Shown: one piece after another, positions 26,717 to 34,192 of the stretch
How positions within the stretch are numbered: position 1 is the first letter of the stretch
How the letters are laid out: each line of letters starts with the position of its first letter
NCBI GenBank assembly: GCA_036397755.1
Contig: DASWII010000020.1
Coordinates: forward strand, 1 to 64,000
Direction of reading: 5' to 3'
DNA from: CAMYLY01 sp036397755
Lineage (GTDB): Bacteria > Gemmatimonadota > Gemmatimonadetes > Gemmatimonadales > GWC2-71-9
DNA: 64,000 bases
Program-made: the position numbers and the translations under genes
The notes under the pieces: model-generated
What the model was told of the DNA's origin: nothing
The model's input: the letters and a program-made list of their open reading frames with translations, nothing else
Database searches by the model: none

Positions 26717-26745
26717 ACAGTACCGCGCACCCCGAGATTTGTCAA
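26717..26745 (-). promoter_or_regulatory. candidate sigma-70 promoter of pilMNOPQ
   Basis: In the AT-rich 141-base gap before pilM, the transcribed strand reads TTGACA (26745-26740), a 17-base spacer, and TACTGT (26722-26717). The -35 is perfect and the -10 matches at three of six positions. A second TTGACT lies about 30 bases further upstream without a good partner. Confidence 0.5.
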
Positions 26746-26813
26746 GCTCTAACCTACTTTAACCAACACAGAACAAGTCAAGGAATCACCTTAACTTACG
26801 CCGATTGAGGGGA

Positions 26814-27953
26814 CTAATAGATGTTCACCCAGGCCCGCTCATTGAGTGGCCAAGCCACCGCGCCGAACGCCGTCGCCTGCGCGATGGCGCAACCGGAATA
26901 GACGATATCGGCCGTTCCCGTGATCGAGTTGTTGTCGTTGGCGGTGATCACGTTGGCGGCTACGATACCACCATACACCTTGTTACCGGTGCCGGCAAAC
27001 GAGACGGTTCCCTTCACGAGGATCGGTCCGTGCCACTCAAACCCACCCTGGATGTTGAGGTCCCCCTTTACGATCAGGACGCCCTGACCCCTTCGGCCGT
27101 TGACCGTGAGATCGCCATTGGAGAAGACCACCGGGTAGTAGTTCTGGCAGGCCGTGACCGGCTGTGTACCCTTGACCGCTACGTAGTAAGGCTCTCCCCA
27201 ATTTGTCTGCACGCCGGTATCACACACGCCGCCCGTGGCCGACGGAACGGCCTGGACGTTCCCGCCGCCGGAAAAGTAGATGCTGGCCAGACTCTCCAGA
27301 TCGTCGAAATACGTGTCGCCGAAGTGGGTCAAGGTCGAGTCGTTGATCGAACCATCTTCCGCGACATCCGGCGACCCGGTGATGTCCGTCGCTCCCTGCT
27401 CGCTCACGGAATCGGCCTCCGGGGTAAGTACACCGGGGAGTGTATCGGACGGGCTGGAGCACATGCTCCAGTTATCCGGGTTCTGGTCCTCGCCCTGAAT
27501 CGTGACCGTTCCGTTGGCATTTACCTGTCCCTGGGTCTCGAGACTGGCGCGAATGTTGAGCTCCACGGGCCGGAGTCGTGTCAACATTCCAACCCGTTGC
27601 CGTGCCGTGCTGTCCTGGCTAAACCCTTCCGCTGAAACGAGATAGATCATCGAATCGAGGCGAAGCACGTACCCGCGGTACCACCCGGCACTCCCGGACA
27701 CTGCCCCGCTGAACGCCAGGGAGTCCCCAATCGTTATGCGGTTGGTCACTGCTGGATTCCACAAGGCGACTCGCTGGGTCACGCCCTCCTCTGCCGCGGC
27801 AAGGGCCTGTTGCAACCGAATCGTGTTGCGCCCGACCCGGGTCTCCTGCATGCCAATGAAGAAGGCCGAAGCGACGAGCGCGCCAATGATGACCATCGCG
27901 AAGATCGCAACGACCAGTGCGATGCCGTGTTCGTTCTGCAGCCGCGCGGGCAT
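26814..27953 (-). CDS. PilX-like minor pilin / pilus assembly protein
   Basis: A 379-residue protein with a PilX-type N-terminus: a short basic start, then GIALVVAIFAMVIIGALVASAFFIG, a single hydrophobic helix preceded by Gly like a prepilin, and the TRVGRNTIRLQQALAAAEEGV segment typical of PilX_N. The rest is a Gly/Asn/Ser/Thr-rich beta region with DVVINGRRG-like repeats (NGDLTVNGRRGQGVLIVKGDLNI), resembling the parallel strands of polymer-forming proteins. It probably sits at the pilus tip complex. The ATG has a strong GAGGAGG. It is last in the minor-pilin operon, 19 bases after the PilW-like gene. Confidence 0.82.
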   Translation of the reverse strand: MPARLQNEHGIALVVAIFAMVIIGALVASAFFIGMQETRVGRNTIRLQQALAAAEEGVTQRVALWNPAVTNRITIGDSLAFSGAVSGSAGWYRGYVLRLDSMIYLVSAEGFSQDSTARQRVGMLTRLRPVELNIRASLETQGQVNANGTVTIQGEDQNPDNWSMCSSPSDTLPGVLTPEADSVSEQGATDITGSPDVAEDGSINDSTLTHFGDTYFDDLESLASIYFSGGGNVQAVPSATGGVCDTGVQTNWGEPYYVAVKGTQPVTACQNYYPVVFSNGDLTVNGRRGQGVLIVKGDLNIQGGFEWHGPILVKGTVSFAGTGNKVYGGIVAANVITANDNNSITGTADIVYSGCAIAQATAFGAVAWPLNERAWVNIY

Positions 27954-27972
27954 ATGACCCTCCTCGACGCCG

Positions 27973-28824
27973 CTAGCGCCGGTTGTTCCTCAGCGCGATG
28001 GACGTGATCAACGTGTCCACCACCAGGCGCAGGTCGCCCGCGTTGTAGACCGGTCGCGACGTCTGTCCGATGATCCTGAGATCGACACGCGCTACCTGCG
28101 TTTCGTCGGTGGTCGCCACCCCGTACTTGTCATAATAGACCAGCTGCAGGCCGTCGGCGGCCAGCGGGCCCAGAACGGGCTGAATCGAGCCGTAGCTTGA
28201 GCCGTCGTGCACCTGAGCACCAAGCCAGACGCTCCCTCCGGACGTGTAGGTGCCGACCTTCACCACCTCGAACGACCGGACCGGAGCGCCAGCCAGAACT
28301 CCCGAGAGTCCCCCCGCCGGCGTGACGTTATTCACCGTCACGACCGTACCGGCCGATGGACCCGGACAGGCCGAGGCACTCACCGCCAGACTGCCCACCC
28401 CGGCGTGGATCCAGGCGTTGTCCGCCCGAGATCCTGGGTTGCCTTCCGAGAAGATCACGACGGAATCCTGGCCCCCGGTTAGCGTTGTATCCAACCCGTA
28501 TCGCGGCGAACCCCAAAAGGCGAGCACGTTCCCCGTGGGGGGAAGACACAGGAAGAACAACCCGCGCATGGCCTTGTACTCAACGTACGTCGAATCCGCC
28601 TCGATCACGTCGCTGTCGACGGGGTCGGTGGTACTCATCTCGCGCAGCTCCATCGGGAGCAACGCGACCGCCGTGCGCGTGTTGGCGTTCATCGCAGCCC
28701 GTTCGGCCTGCATCTGATACACGCGCTGACTGTTCGTCAGCGCCTGGTAGATCGCCACCCCCACGATCGCCGCCAAGATCATGGCGACGATGAGCTCGAT
28801 GAGCGTAAACCCTCGGCGGTCCAC
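27973..28824 (-). CDS. PilW-like minor prepilin
   Basis: A 283-residue prepilin. It begins MDRRGFTLIELIVAMI, with the class III leader cut before Phe and Glu at +5. The N-terminal helix continues through AAIVGVAIYQALTNSQRVYQMQ. The large beta-rich C-terminal domain and an acidic, Ser/Gly-rich middle fit PilW/PilJ-type minor pilins. GTG 28824 is chosen because the leader starts there, GGAG lies upstream, and it directly follows the PilV-like stop at 28826 with one base between. It probably belongs to the pilus initiation complex with the neighbouring FimT-, PilV- and PilX-like proteins. Confidence 0.85.
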   Translation of the reverse strand: MDRRGFTLIELIVAMILAAIVGVAIYQALTNSQRVYQMQAERAAMNANTRTAVALLPMELREMSTTDPVDSDVIEADSTYVEYKAMRGLFFLCLPPTGNVLAFWGSPRYGLDTTLTGGQDSVVIFSEGNPGSRADNAWIHAGVGSLAVSASACPGPSAGTVVTVNNVTPAGGLSGVLAGAPVRSFEVVKVGTYTSGGSVWLGAQVHDGSSYGSIQPVLGPLAADGLQLVYYDKYGVATTDETQVARVDLRIIGQTSRPVYNAGDLRLVVDTLITSIALRNNRR

Positions 28825-28825
28825 G

Positions 28826-29185
28826 CTAGCGCTCCGAGCAGTACATGGTGGTGACGAACGTCTTTGCGCTGCGTCCCCTGAGCAGCGTGGGAGACTCGAC
28901 GGCAACCGTCAGCTGCAGTGCCTTGTTGATGCCAGTGGCCGCAGGCGTCCACCGCAGAACGAACGTACCCAGCGTCTCCGAGCCGGCCACCACACTGTCG
29001 CACGGGACGCTCCGCAGCTTCTCGATGCGCTGGTGCGCCAAGGCCGTTGCCTCGGTGTCCAGCTGCCCCTGAAGGATGAATCGCGTAACCAGAGCGCTCG
29101 ACGCCGCCACCGCAAGAATGCCCACCGCGAGAACCATGACCGCGATCATCACCTCGATGACCGTGAATCCGCGCTCGTTCCTCAT
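28826..29185 (-). CDS. PilV-like minor prepilin
   Basis: A 119-residue prepilin starting MRNERGFTVIEVMIAVMVLAV, with cleavage expected after Gly and Glu at +5. The short C-terminal domain contains the two cysteines usual in minor pilins (VPCDSVV and MYCSER) that could form a disulfide. Size and position between FimT-like and PilW-like genes suggest PilV/GspI. ATG 29185 is preferred to an upstream ATG because it shares ATGA with the FimT-like stop. Confidence 0.85.
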   Translation of the reverse strand: MRNERGFTVIEVMIAVMVLAVGILAVAASSALVTRFILQGQLDTEATALAHQRIEKLRSVPCDSVVAGSETLGTFVLRWTPAATGINKALQLTVAVESPTLLRGRSAKTFVTTMYCSER

Positions 29186-29628
29186 CGGATCTGCCCCCAC
29201 GGCGTGATCACGAGGTCGTCACCATTGCTGTCCCGAACGATTTGGATATAGGTGGAATCGGACTCCCTGCCGATCCCACGCGCATCGAAGCGGAACGATG
29301 CATTCGTGACGGTGATCGTGGCCTTGTACGACGCCATCAGATCCTGGACGGTCCCGACCGTATCGAGGACCCCGCTAACTGGGTCTGCCGTCAGCACGTA
29401 GACCAGATTCCCATCGAATCTCAGCGTGGTGCCCCTCCCGCTCTGCACCGCCGCGGCCCGAGCGGTCGCATGCATCGCCCTGATGGCATCGCTTGCACCG
29501 CGTACACCCTGCTTACTCAACGAGTCACCCAGCTTCGGGAACGAGATCGCCATCATGAGCGCAATGACCATGATGACAATCATCAGCTCCAACATGGTGA
29601 ACCCGTGCTCGCCACGAGGTCGTAACAT
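29182..29628 (-). CDS. FimT/GspH-like minor prepilin
   Basis: A 148-residue prepilin of the FimT/GspH type: MLRPRGEHGFTMLELMIVIMVIALM, with a longer leader than its neighbours and Glu at +5, then ISFPKLGDSLSKQGVRGASDAIRAMHATARAAAVQSG in separate helical stretches, which is the GspH signature of an Arg-rich segment after the helix. Two adjacent ATGs (29631, 29628) follow GAGGTG; the second has the better spacing. It is the first gene of the minor-pilin operon, and the 280-base gap upstream carries a sigma-54-like element. Confidence 0.85.
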   Translation of the reverse strand: MLRPRGEHGFTMLELMIVIMVIALMMAISFPKLGDSLSKQGVRGASDAIRAMHATARAAAVQSGRGTTLRFDGNLVYVLTADPVSGVLDTVGTVQDLMASYKATITVTNASFRFDARGIGRESDSTYIQIVRDSNGDDLVITPWGQIR

Positions 29629-29661
29629 CATTGGCACCTCGACTTCAGGACCACCACAACC

Positions 29662-29677
29662 AACCAGAAGCGTGCCA
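29662..29677 (-). promoter_or_regulatory. imperfect sigma-54-like element upstream of the fimT-like gene
   Basis: On the transcribed strand TGGCACG (29677-29671) matches the -24 consensus exactly. The -12 part is TGGTT (29666-29662), so the pattern is GG-N10-GT instead of GG-N10-GC. It lies about 35 bases before the start codon. The rest of the 29629-29908 gap holds a GACAAC/GTTGTC inverted pair but no gene. Confidence 0.3.
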
Positions 29678-29908
29678 TCTCGACAACCGCTTGTCACACA
29701 ACGAGTTGTCCGTTTGCGTGGCGGTCGCGAGTGTCGCAGGCCGCATGCGCACACCGCAACTTGACGCGCTGCAACAGTCAAGGTTGGGATAATCCGCGAT
29801 GGTTGGCAAGGTACTCCTGCGGCGGCTCGCCCACCGTGATCCGTGACCCAACCCGGTCCTGGCGCAGTGCGGCTGCACCTAAGACGCTCTCTGACAACCA
29901 CTTAAGGT

Positions 29909-30295
29909 CTACTGACAGGCTGCGGTCCCCTCACGAGTGGCTGGCCCGTTCGCTGTGTACGCCGACCCACCGAAGATGTAGCACTTCACGTTCGTCTGCT
30001 CGTGCGCAACGGTCGCCATCCACCCCCCCGTGGTAGCGGCAACGGCATACGTCGACACGCCGGCCGAGAGGCGAAACACGCCGGTCGTAAACGCGGTCGT
30101 ATAGACTTGGTTGTCGAAGAGGTATCCGTCCTGCGCCGTGGCCATGTTCCGCAAATCGGACTTCATCGCGGCGATATACGCGCGCTCCTTCGTTGCACCG
30201 AACTTCGGAATCGCTATCGCCGCCAGTATCCCAATGATCACAACGACGATCAGTAGCTCGATAAGGGTGAACCCTCGAACACCAACATTCCTCAT
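29909..30295 (-). CDS. type IV major-pilin-like prepilin, second copy
   Basis: A 128-residue prepilin. The leader MRNVGVRG is cut before FTLIELLIVVVIIGILA, with Glu at +5. The globular part ends with a C-terminal loop containing VKCYIFGG and ACQ, whose two cysteines likely form the D-loop disulfide. It is a clear paralog of the pilin immediately upstream: they share the helix, AIPKFGATKERAY, STYAV, TTGGW and CYIFGG. A GAGGTG precedes the ATG. No promoter is evident between the two genes, so expression would rely on read-through of the terminator after the first pilin, suggesting a less abundant subunit. Confidence 0.93.
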   Translation of the reverse strand: MRNVGVRGFTLIELLIVVVIIGILAAIAIPKFGATKERAYIAAMKSDLRNMATAQDGYLFDNQVYTTAFTTGVFRLSAGVSTYAVAATTGGWMATVAHEQTNVKCYIFGGSAYTANGPATREGTAACQ

Positions 30296-30339
30296 GCGTG
30301 CACCTCGGCGCCTGAATGGACGGAGGGCGGCAACAAGAC

Positions 30340-30378
30340 AAAAAAAAAGGACCGGCGGGCTCGCCCGCCCGCCGGTCC
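30340..30378 (-). terminator. intrinsic terminator after pilA
   Basis: GGACCGGCGGGC (30349-30360) and GCCCGCCGGTCC (30367-30378) form a perfect 12-bp stem with a 6-base loop, starting 14 bases after the pilA stop. On the minus strand it is followed by nine consecutive T (30348-30340). This is the clearest Rho-independent terminator in the window. Confidence 0.9.
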
Positions 30379-30391
30379 TCGGTAGATCGTC

Positions 30392-30772
30392 CTACTGATC
30401 GCAGGACGGAGCCCCCTCACGGGTGGCCGTCCCGTTCGACGTGTAGGCCGTTCCGCCAAAGATGTAGCACTTCTTTGACGTCTGGCCGTGCGTGATCGTC
30501 GCCTGCCACCCGCCGGTCGTCGCCACAACAGCATACGTGCTGACGCCGGCCGATGTCTGGAACTGCCCTGTCGTGAACGTATTGGTATACGCAATGTTGT
30601 CCGCGAAATACCCTTCCTCCGCCGTCGCCAAATTTCGCAGATCGCTCTTCATCGCGGCCAAATACGCCCGCTCCTTCGTTGCACCGAACTTCGGAATCGC
30701 GATCGCGGCCAGAATGCCGATGATCACGACGACGATCAGAAGCTCGATCAGTGTAAAGCCCTTGCGGTCCAT
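30392..30772 (-). CDS. pilA: type IV major pilin PilA
   Basis: A 126-residue prepilin with a very short class III leader, MDRKG, cut before FTLIELLIVVVIIGILA (Glu at +5). The globular domain is about 70 residues and ends in SKKCYIFGGTAY and SCDQ, giving a C-terminal disulfide loop. Many Ser/Thr residues (TNTFTTGQFQTSAG, TSNGTATREG) could be glycosylated. A GGAGG lies 8 bases before the ATG. The sigma-54 promoter 60 bases upstream, the strong terminator downstream and the strong ribosome binding site point to a highly expressed monocistronic main pilin. Confidence 0.94.
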   Translation of the reverse strand: MDRKGFTLIELLIVVVIIGILAAIAIPKFGATKERAYLAAMKSDLRNLATAEEGYFADNIAYTNTFTTGQFQTSAGVSTYAVVATTGGWQATITHGQTSKKCYIFGGTAYTSNGTATREGAPSCDQ

Positions 30773-30829
30773 GCGGCTCCCTCCAGAGATGAGGACTCAG
30801 TTCTTGGGGCTCGTAGCGTGCTGCAAAGA

Positions 30830-30846
30830 TGCAACATGCATGCCCC
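30830..30846 (-). promoter_or_regulatory. sigma-54 (RpoN) promoter of pilA
   Basis: The transcribed strand reads GGGGCATGCATGTTGCA (30846-30830). Against the consensus GGCACG-N4-TTGCA it has GGCATG-N4-TTGCA with the exact GG-N10-GC spacing. It would start transcription about 12 bases after the GC, leaving a leader of roughly 45 bases before pilA. The PilS/PilR-like pair upstream provides the expected activator. Apart from this, the 30773-30992 gap shows no gene. Confidence 0.75.
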
Positions 30847-30992
30847 ACACCGACCTATCGTCACAACACTATATTGGACAACACATTAGCCTATCGCAAC
30901 ACGCACTGACGAGGCCGCGCTGTCAATGACGTCCTCTCTCATTTTGCAGGCCGCTTGCTCAATACCAAGGGAACACTCGTCCCGCCGTTTGG

Positions 30993-32831
30993 CTAGGGCT
31001 GGCACCCCCAGGCCTGGAAGCGGCCAATGAGCGACGGAACCGCACGCGGCCCGAGTGCCTCAACCAGCGGCACCGCGCGTTGCAAATCCCAACACCACCC
31101 GGCCGTCGGCCCAGGTTGCACCGAGGAACCCACGAGGAGCGAGTCGACTTCGAGCGAGGCGCCACGGAAGTCCCCCTGCAAAGCGAGATTCTGCGCCGAC
31201 GCCCAAGCGCGGATCCAAGCCGGGGCGGCGGCGGAGTCGAGCGCCACACGATACGCCCCGAGCAGAACCACGCTCGCACCAGCCCGGTCGAGCGCTCGCC
31301 GTGCCAGGCTCACCGCTGAGTCGGCACGTCCCAGTGCAGCCAAGGTGAGAATCTGGAGGTGCTCGATCATCGGGTCGCCCGCATGGGTCGCGGCGTTGGA
31401 CTCGAGATAGCTCAGCGCCAGGTCGTACCGGTTCATCGCGTACGCCAGCTCCGCCACGTACAATCCGCCGCGTGGGTGCTCCTCGAACAGCTCGTAGGCC
31501 GCGATCCGTTCGCGCAGGGCGCGCGTCGAGTCGCCGGACTCCTCGAAAAAGGCCGCCAGACGCTGGCGTACCCGGTAACTGGTGGGAAGCGAGTACCGCG
31601 CGTCCGCCAGCAGGCTGACGTTGTCCTGCCAGACCGGAACGCGCTGCCACGCCACAATGGCCAGCAGGACGAGATATCCTGTCGCGACGGCGACCCCCGT
31701 CGGTCTCATCCGCCGGGCGAGTGCGGTCCAACCCACCGCCATCGCGAGTGCGGGCGCGAGCGCCGCGAGGTACAGCGTTCGCTCGGCGAGCACGACACCG
31801 GACACAAACAGGATGTTGGATGTCGGCGCAACGCTCAGCGCGCCGACGATCACGCCGGCCGACGCGGCTGGCCATCGATGCCGGCCCGCGATCACGACGG
31901 CGGCCAGCGCCGCGATCGTCACGACGGCGACCGTAGCGGGCCAACTCCACTCCAGCCGCACGGCGGTAACCCACGGGGCGTAATCGGACGCAAGGCGCAA
32001 CGGCCACACCATGAGCCGAAGTACCTCGAGTGAGACCGGCAGCATGGTGGCCACGCGTTCACCCATCGACAGATCGGCCAGCGCCTCATGCGCACCGGAC
32101 CCGACATATCCACCAACGACACCTCGCCAGACGAAAAGCCAGGACACGGTCACGGCGATTACGGCCGCGTAGCATCGGACAGATCGAATCGACGCGCCCT
32201 CGGCGGCCGCGTTCCGAGGGGTCAACGCATGGTCCGCGGCCAACAGGGCGATGGCCACGACGGCGTGCTCCTTGGATGACAGCGCCACGGCCACGAACGC
32301 CACGCAGGACGCACCCCAAGCGAATGCTCCCTTTGACGATGCGGCCGCTCGCATGCGTCGTGCGGAGAGCATCGCCCCCAGCAGACCGACGGCCGCCAGC
32401 AGCTCCGCGCGCCCCACGACATTGGCAACCGCCTCGACATGCACCGGATGGACCGCGAAGATCAGGGCCGCCAGTAGCGATCCGGCACTGCTCAACCAGA
32501 CTCGCGCGAACCAGAAGACCATCACGCATGCCAGGACATGCAGGAGAATGTTCGTAAGGTGGAACCACCACGGTGCCCCGCCGAGCAAAGACCAGTCGAT
32601 CGCGTAGGTGAGAATCGTGAATGGACGGTGCAGGCCGAGGACACGTAAGTCGCCCGGCCAGTACGGGGCAAACCACGCACTCAGGGCGGCGCCGACACTC
32701 TTGACCGCCGGATTCGACGGCAGCACGACGAGATCGTCTCCAGCAAACCCGTTCCCCAGCGAGCGCAAGTAGACCGCGGCGGCCACGGTCGCTGTGACGG
32801 CGCACGCGACACGATCGGTCAGTGGCCGCAT
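30993..32831 (-). CDS. TMTC-like membrane protein with C-terminal TPR region (putative protein O-glycosyltransferase)
   Basis: A 612-residue protein with about ten to eleven transmembrane helices (residues 10-400), followed by a soluble TPR-like alpha-helical domain (about 405-610, ending WDLQRAVPLVEALGP). After the first helix comes LGNGFAGDDLVVLPSNPAV, with the paired acidic residues in the first luminal/periplasmic loop typical of GT-C enzymes. HRPFTILTYAIDW, HLTNILLHVLA and FAVHPVHVEAVANVVGRAELLAA are the DUF1736/TMTC signature. Eukaryotic TMTC proteins are O-mannosyltransferases using dolichol-phosphate-mannose. It overlaps the preceding GT-C-like gene by 13 bases and ends just before the pilA promoter. 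The link to pilin glycosylation is inference. Confidence 0.8.
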   Translation of the reverse strand: MRPLTDRVACAVTATVAAAVYLRSLGNGFAGDDLVVLPSNPAVKSVGAALSAWFAPYWPGDLRVLGLHRPFTILTYAIDWSLLGGAPWWFHLTNILLHVLACVMVFWFARVWLSSAGSLLAALIFAVHPVHVEAVANVVGRAELLAAVGLLGAMLSARRMRAAASSKGAFAWGASCVAFVAVALSSKEHAVVAIALLAADHALTPRNAAAEGASIRSVRCYAAVIAVTVSWLFVWRGVVGGYVGSGAHEALADLSMGERVATMLPVSLEVLRLMVWPLRLASDYAPWVTAVRLEWSWPATVAVVTIAALAAVVIAGRHRWPAASAGVIVGALSVAPTSNILFVSGVVLAERTLYLAALAPALAMAVGWTALARRMRPTGVAVATGYLVLLAIVAWQRVPVWQDNVSLLADARYSLPTSYRVRQRLAAFFEESGDSTRALRERIAAYELFEEHPRGGLYVAELAYAMNRYDLALSYLESNAATHAGDPMIEHLQILTLAALGRADSAVSLARRALDRAGASVVLLGAYRVALDSAAAPAWIRAWASAQNLALQGDFRGASLEVDSLLVGSSVQPGPTAGWCWDLQRAVPLVEALGPRAVPSLIGRFQAWGCQP

Positions 32832-34192
32832 CGCACCGCCAGGAGCGCAGGGCCGTCGGTGATCTCGAACAGCGGCTCCATCGAAGCACCCACCTCCGCC
32901 TGCCGCGCCAGCCAACTCGCCTGAGCTTGCGGGTACACCAAGCCCAGATGCGTGACACCGTCCTCGCAGGGTCGCCGCAGCGCGCGGACGGGCCGGTCAA
33001 GCCGCACCGACAGATGGGCGCGGAGGTCAGACGCGAGGACGGGAGGCTCCTCCACGCCGAGGATCGTTCCCTGGGCGAGCATGTCGAGGCGTACCGCCCC
33101 CGGTATCCCCTGGGGCAGGCGAATCCGGTCGCGTCCCTCCCACTGGTTCAGCTGCAGCCAACGGTTCGTCTCACGCTGGAGCAGCAGCGTACCGGCGAGG
33201 GCCAGGACCGCGACGCCGCCGGTCCACACCGTGCGGAACGTGCGCGCGCGCCCCTCGGCGCGCCCGTCACCAAGCCACTCCACGAGTAAGGGAATGAGCC
33301 ACGGGAAGGCCGTCGCGACGGCGGCTTCTGGCACGCCGAGACCGACGCCGCCGATGAGCGCCGCCACACTCGCAAACAGAAGCACGGCCGACACGCGGCG
33401 GAACCGCGATACCAGCGGGCCGATCGCCAGCAACCCCGCGGCGAGCGTTACCCACATGGCCCACGACGGCAGCGACCCGACGCGCGTCGCGAGCAGCGTC
33501 TCTCCCGGATCAAGTCCGAACCGGACGAGAACGATTCCCCACCAACTCGCCACGGGGATGACACCGATCAGCGCACCCATCAGCGCCACACGAGTCGAGC
33601 GCCGCCACCAGGACGCGCCGACGGCAAGCGGCAGCGCAATCGCGCCCGGCCAGACGAGCGCCGCCGCTCCCGCAAGCACACCCGCCCCCAAGACCGCACG
33701 CTCACCCTTGTTCAGGCCGAGCCGAATTGCCGCCGTCCCGATCAGGAGCGCGAGTGGGTATGGACTGACCCGCAGGTCCCTCAGGAGGATGAGCAGCGGA
33801 GTGAATCCCAGGAGCACGCCCAACGCGGTCGAGGACCGAGTGGCCCCCAGCTGCTTTGCGGTCACGCCGACGAACCACGCCGCGCCCGCCGCGAAGCAGG
33901 CGTCCATCACCGCCAGAAGCGTGAGTCCTTCGGGGAACGCCGGCCAAGCGCGCGATACCACGGACACGATTAGCGGGTACAGCGGCGCCAGGGCACCTTC
34001 GGGCCACAACGACATCGCCTCCAGCAGTCCCGTCCCCGCCCGTAGCTCGCGCGCCATCGCCAGGGGCACCGCACCCTGGGCGAGCGCCAACGGCGCGACA
34101 TCCAGTTGCACGGCGAGCGCAGCGACCCCGACACCCAACGCGGCCAGCAGCGACCACTCGCGTCTGCAGGCAGAGATAACGTGGCTCAGCAT
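32819..34192 (-). CDS. polytopic membrane protein, GT-C glycosyltransferase-like
   Basis: A 457-residue protein with about ten predicted membrane helices (residues 13-350) and a C-terminal periplasmic domain of about 110 residues (from NRWLQLNQWEGRDRIRL). Its first loop has LAMARELRAGTGLLEAMSLWPEGALAPLYPL, a place where GT-C enzymes carry catalytic acidic residues, but no clear DD/DE motif is evident. The last part contains a pair of Cys (RPCEDGV, AVRCGH). No family is recognised with certainty. It lies between two TMTC-like genes with overlaps of 7 and 13 bases on either side, so it is part of the same translationally coupled unit. Confidence 0.7.
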   Translation of the reverse strand: MLSHVISACRREWSLLAALGVGVAALAVQLDVAPLALAQGAVPLAMARELRAGTGLLEAMSLWPEGALAPLYPLIVSVVSRAWPAFPEGLTLLAVMDACFAAGAAWFVGVTAKQLGATRSSTALGVLLGFTPLLILLRDLRVSPYPLALLIGTAAIRLGLNKGERAVLGAGVLAGAAALVWPGAIALPLAVGASWWRRSTRVALMGALIGVIPVASWWGIVLVRFGLDPGETLLATRVGSLPSWAMWVTLAAGLLAIGPLVSRFRRVSAVLLFASVAALIGGVGLGVPEAAVATAFPWLIPLLVEWLGDGRAEGRARTFRTVWTGGVAVLALAGTLLLQRETNRWLQLNQWEGRDRIRLPQGIPGAVRLDMLAQGTILGVEEPPVLASDLRAHLSVRLDRPVRALRRPCEDGVTHLGLVYPQAQASWLARQAEVGASMEPLFEITDGPALLAVRCGH

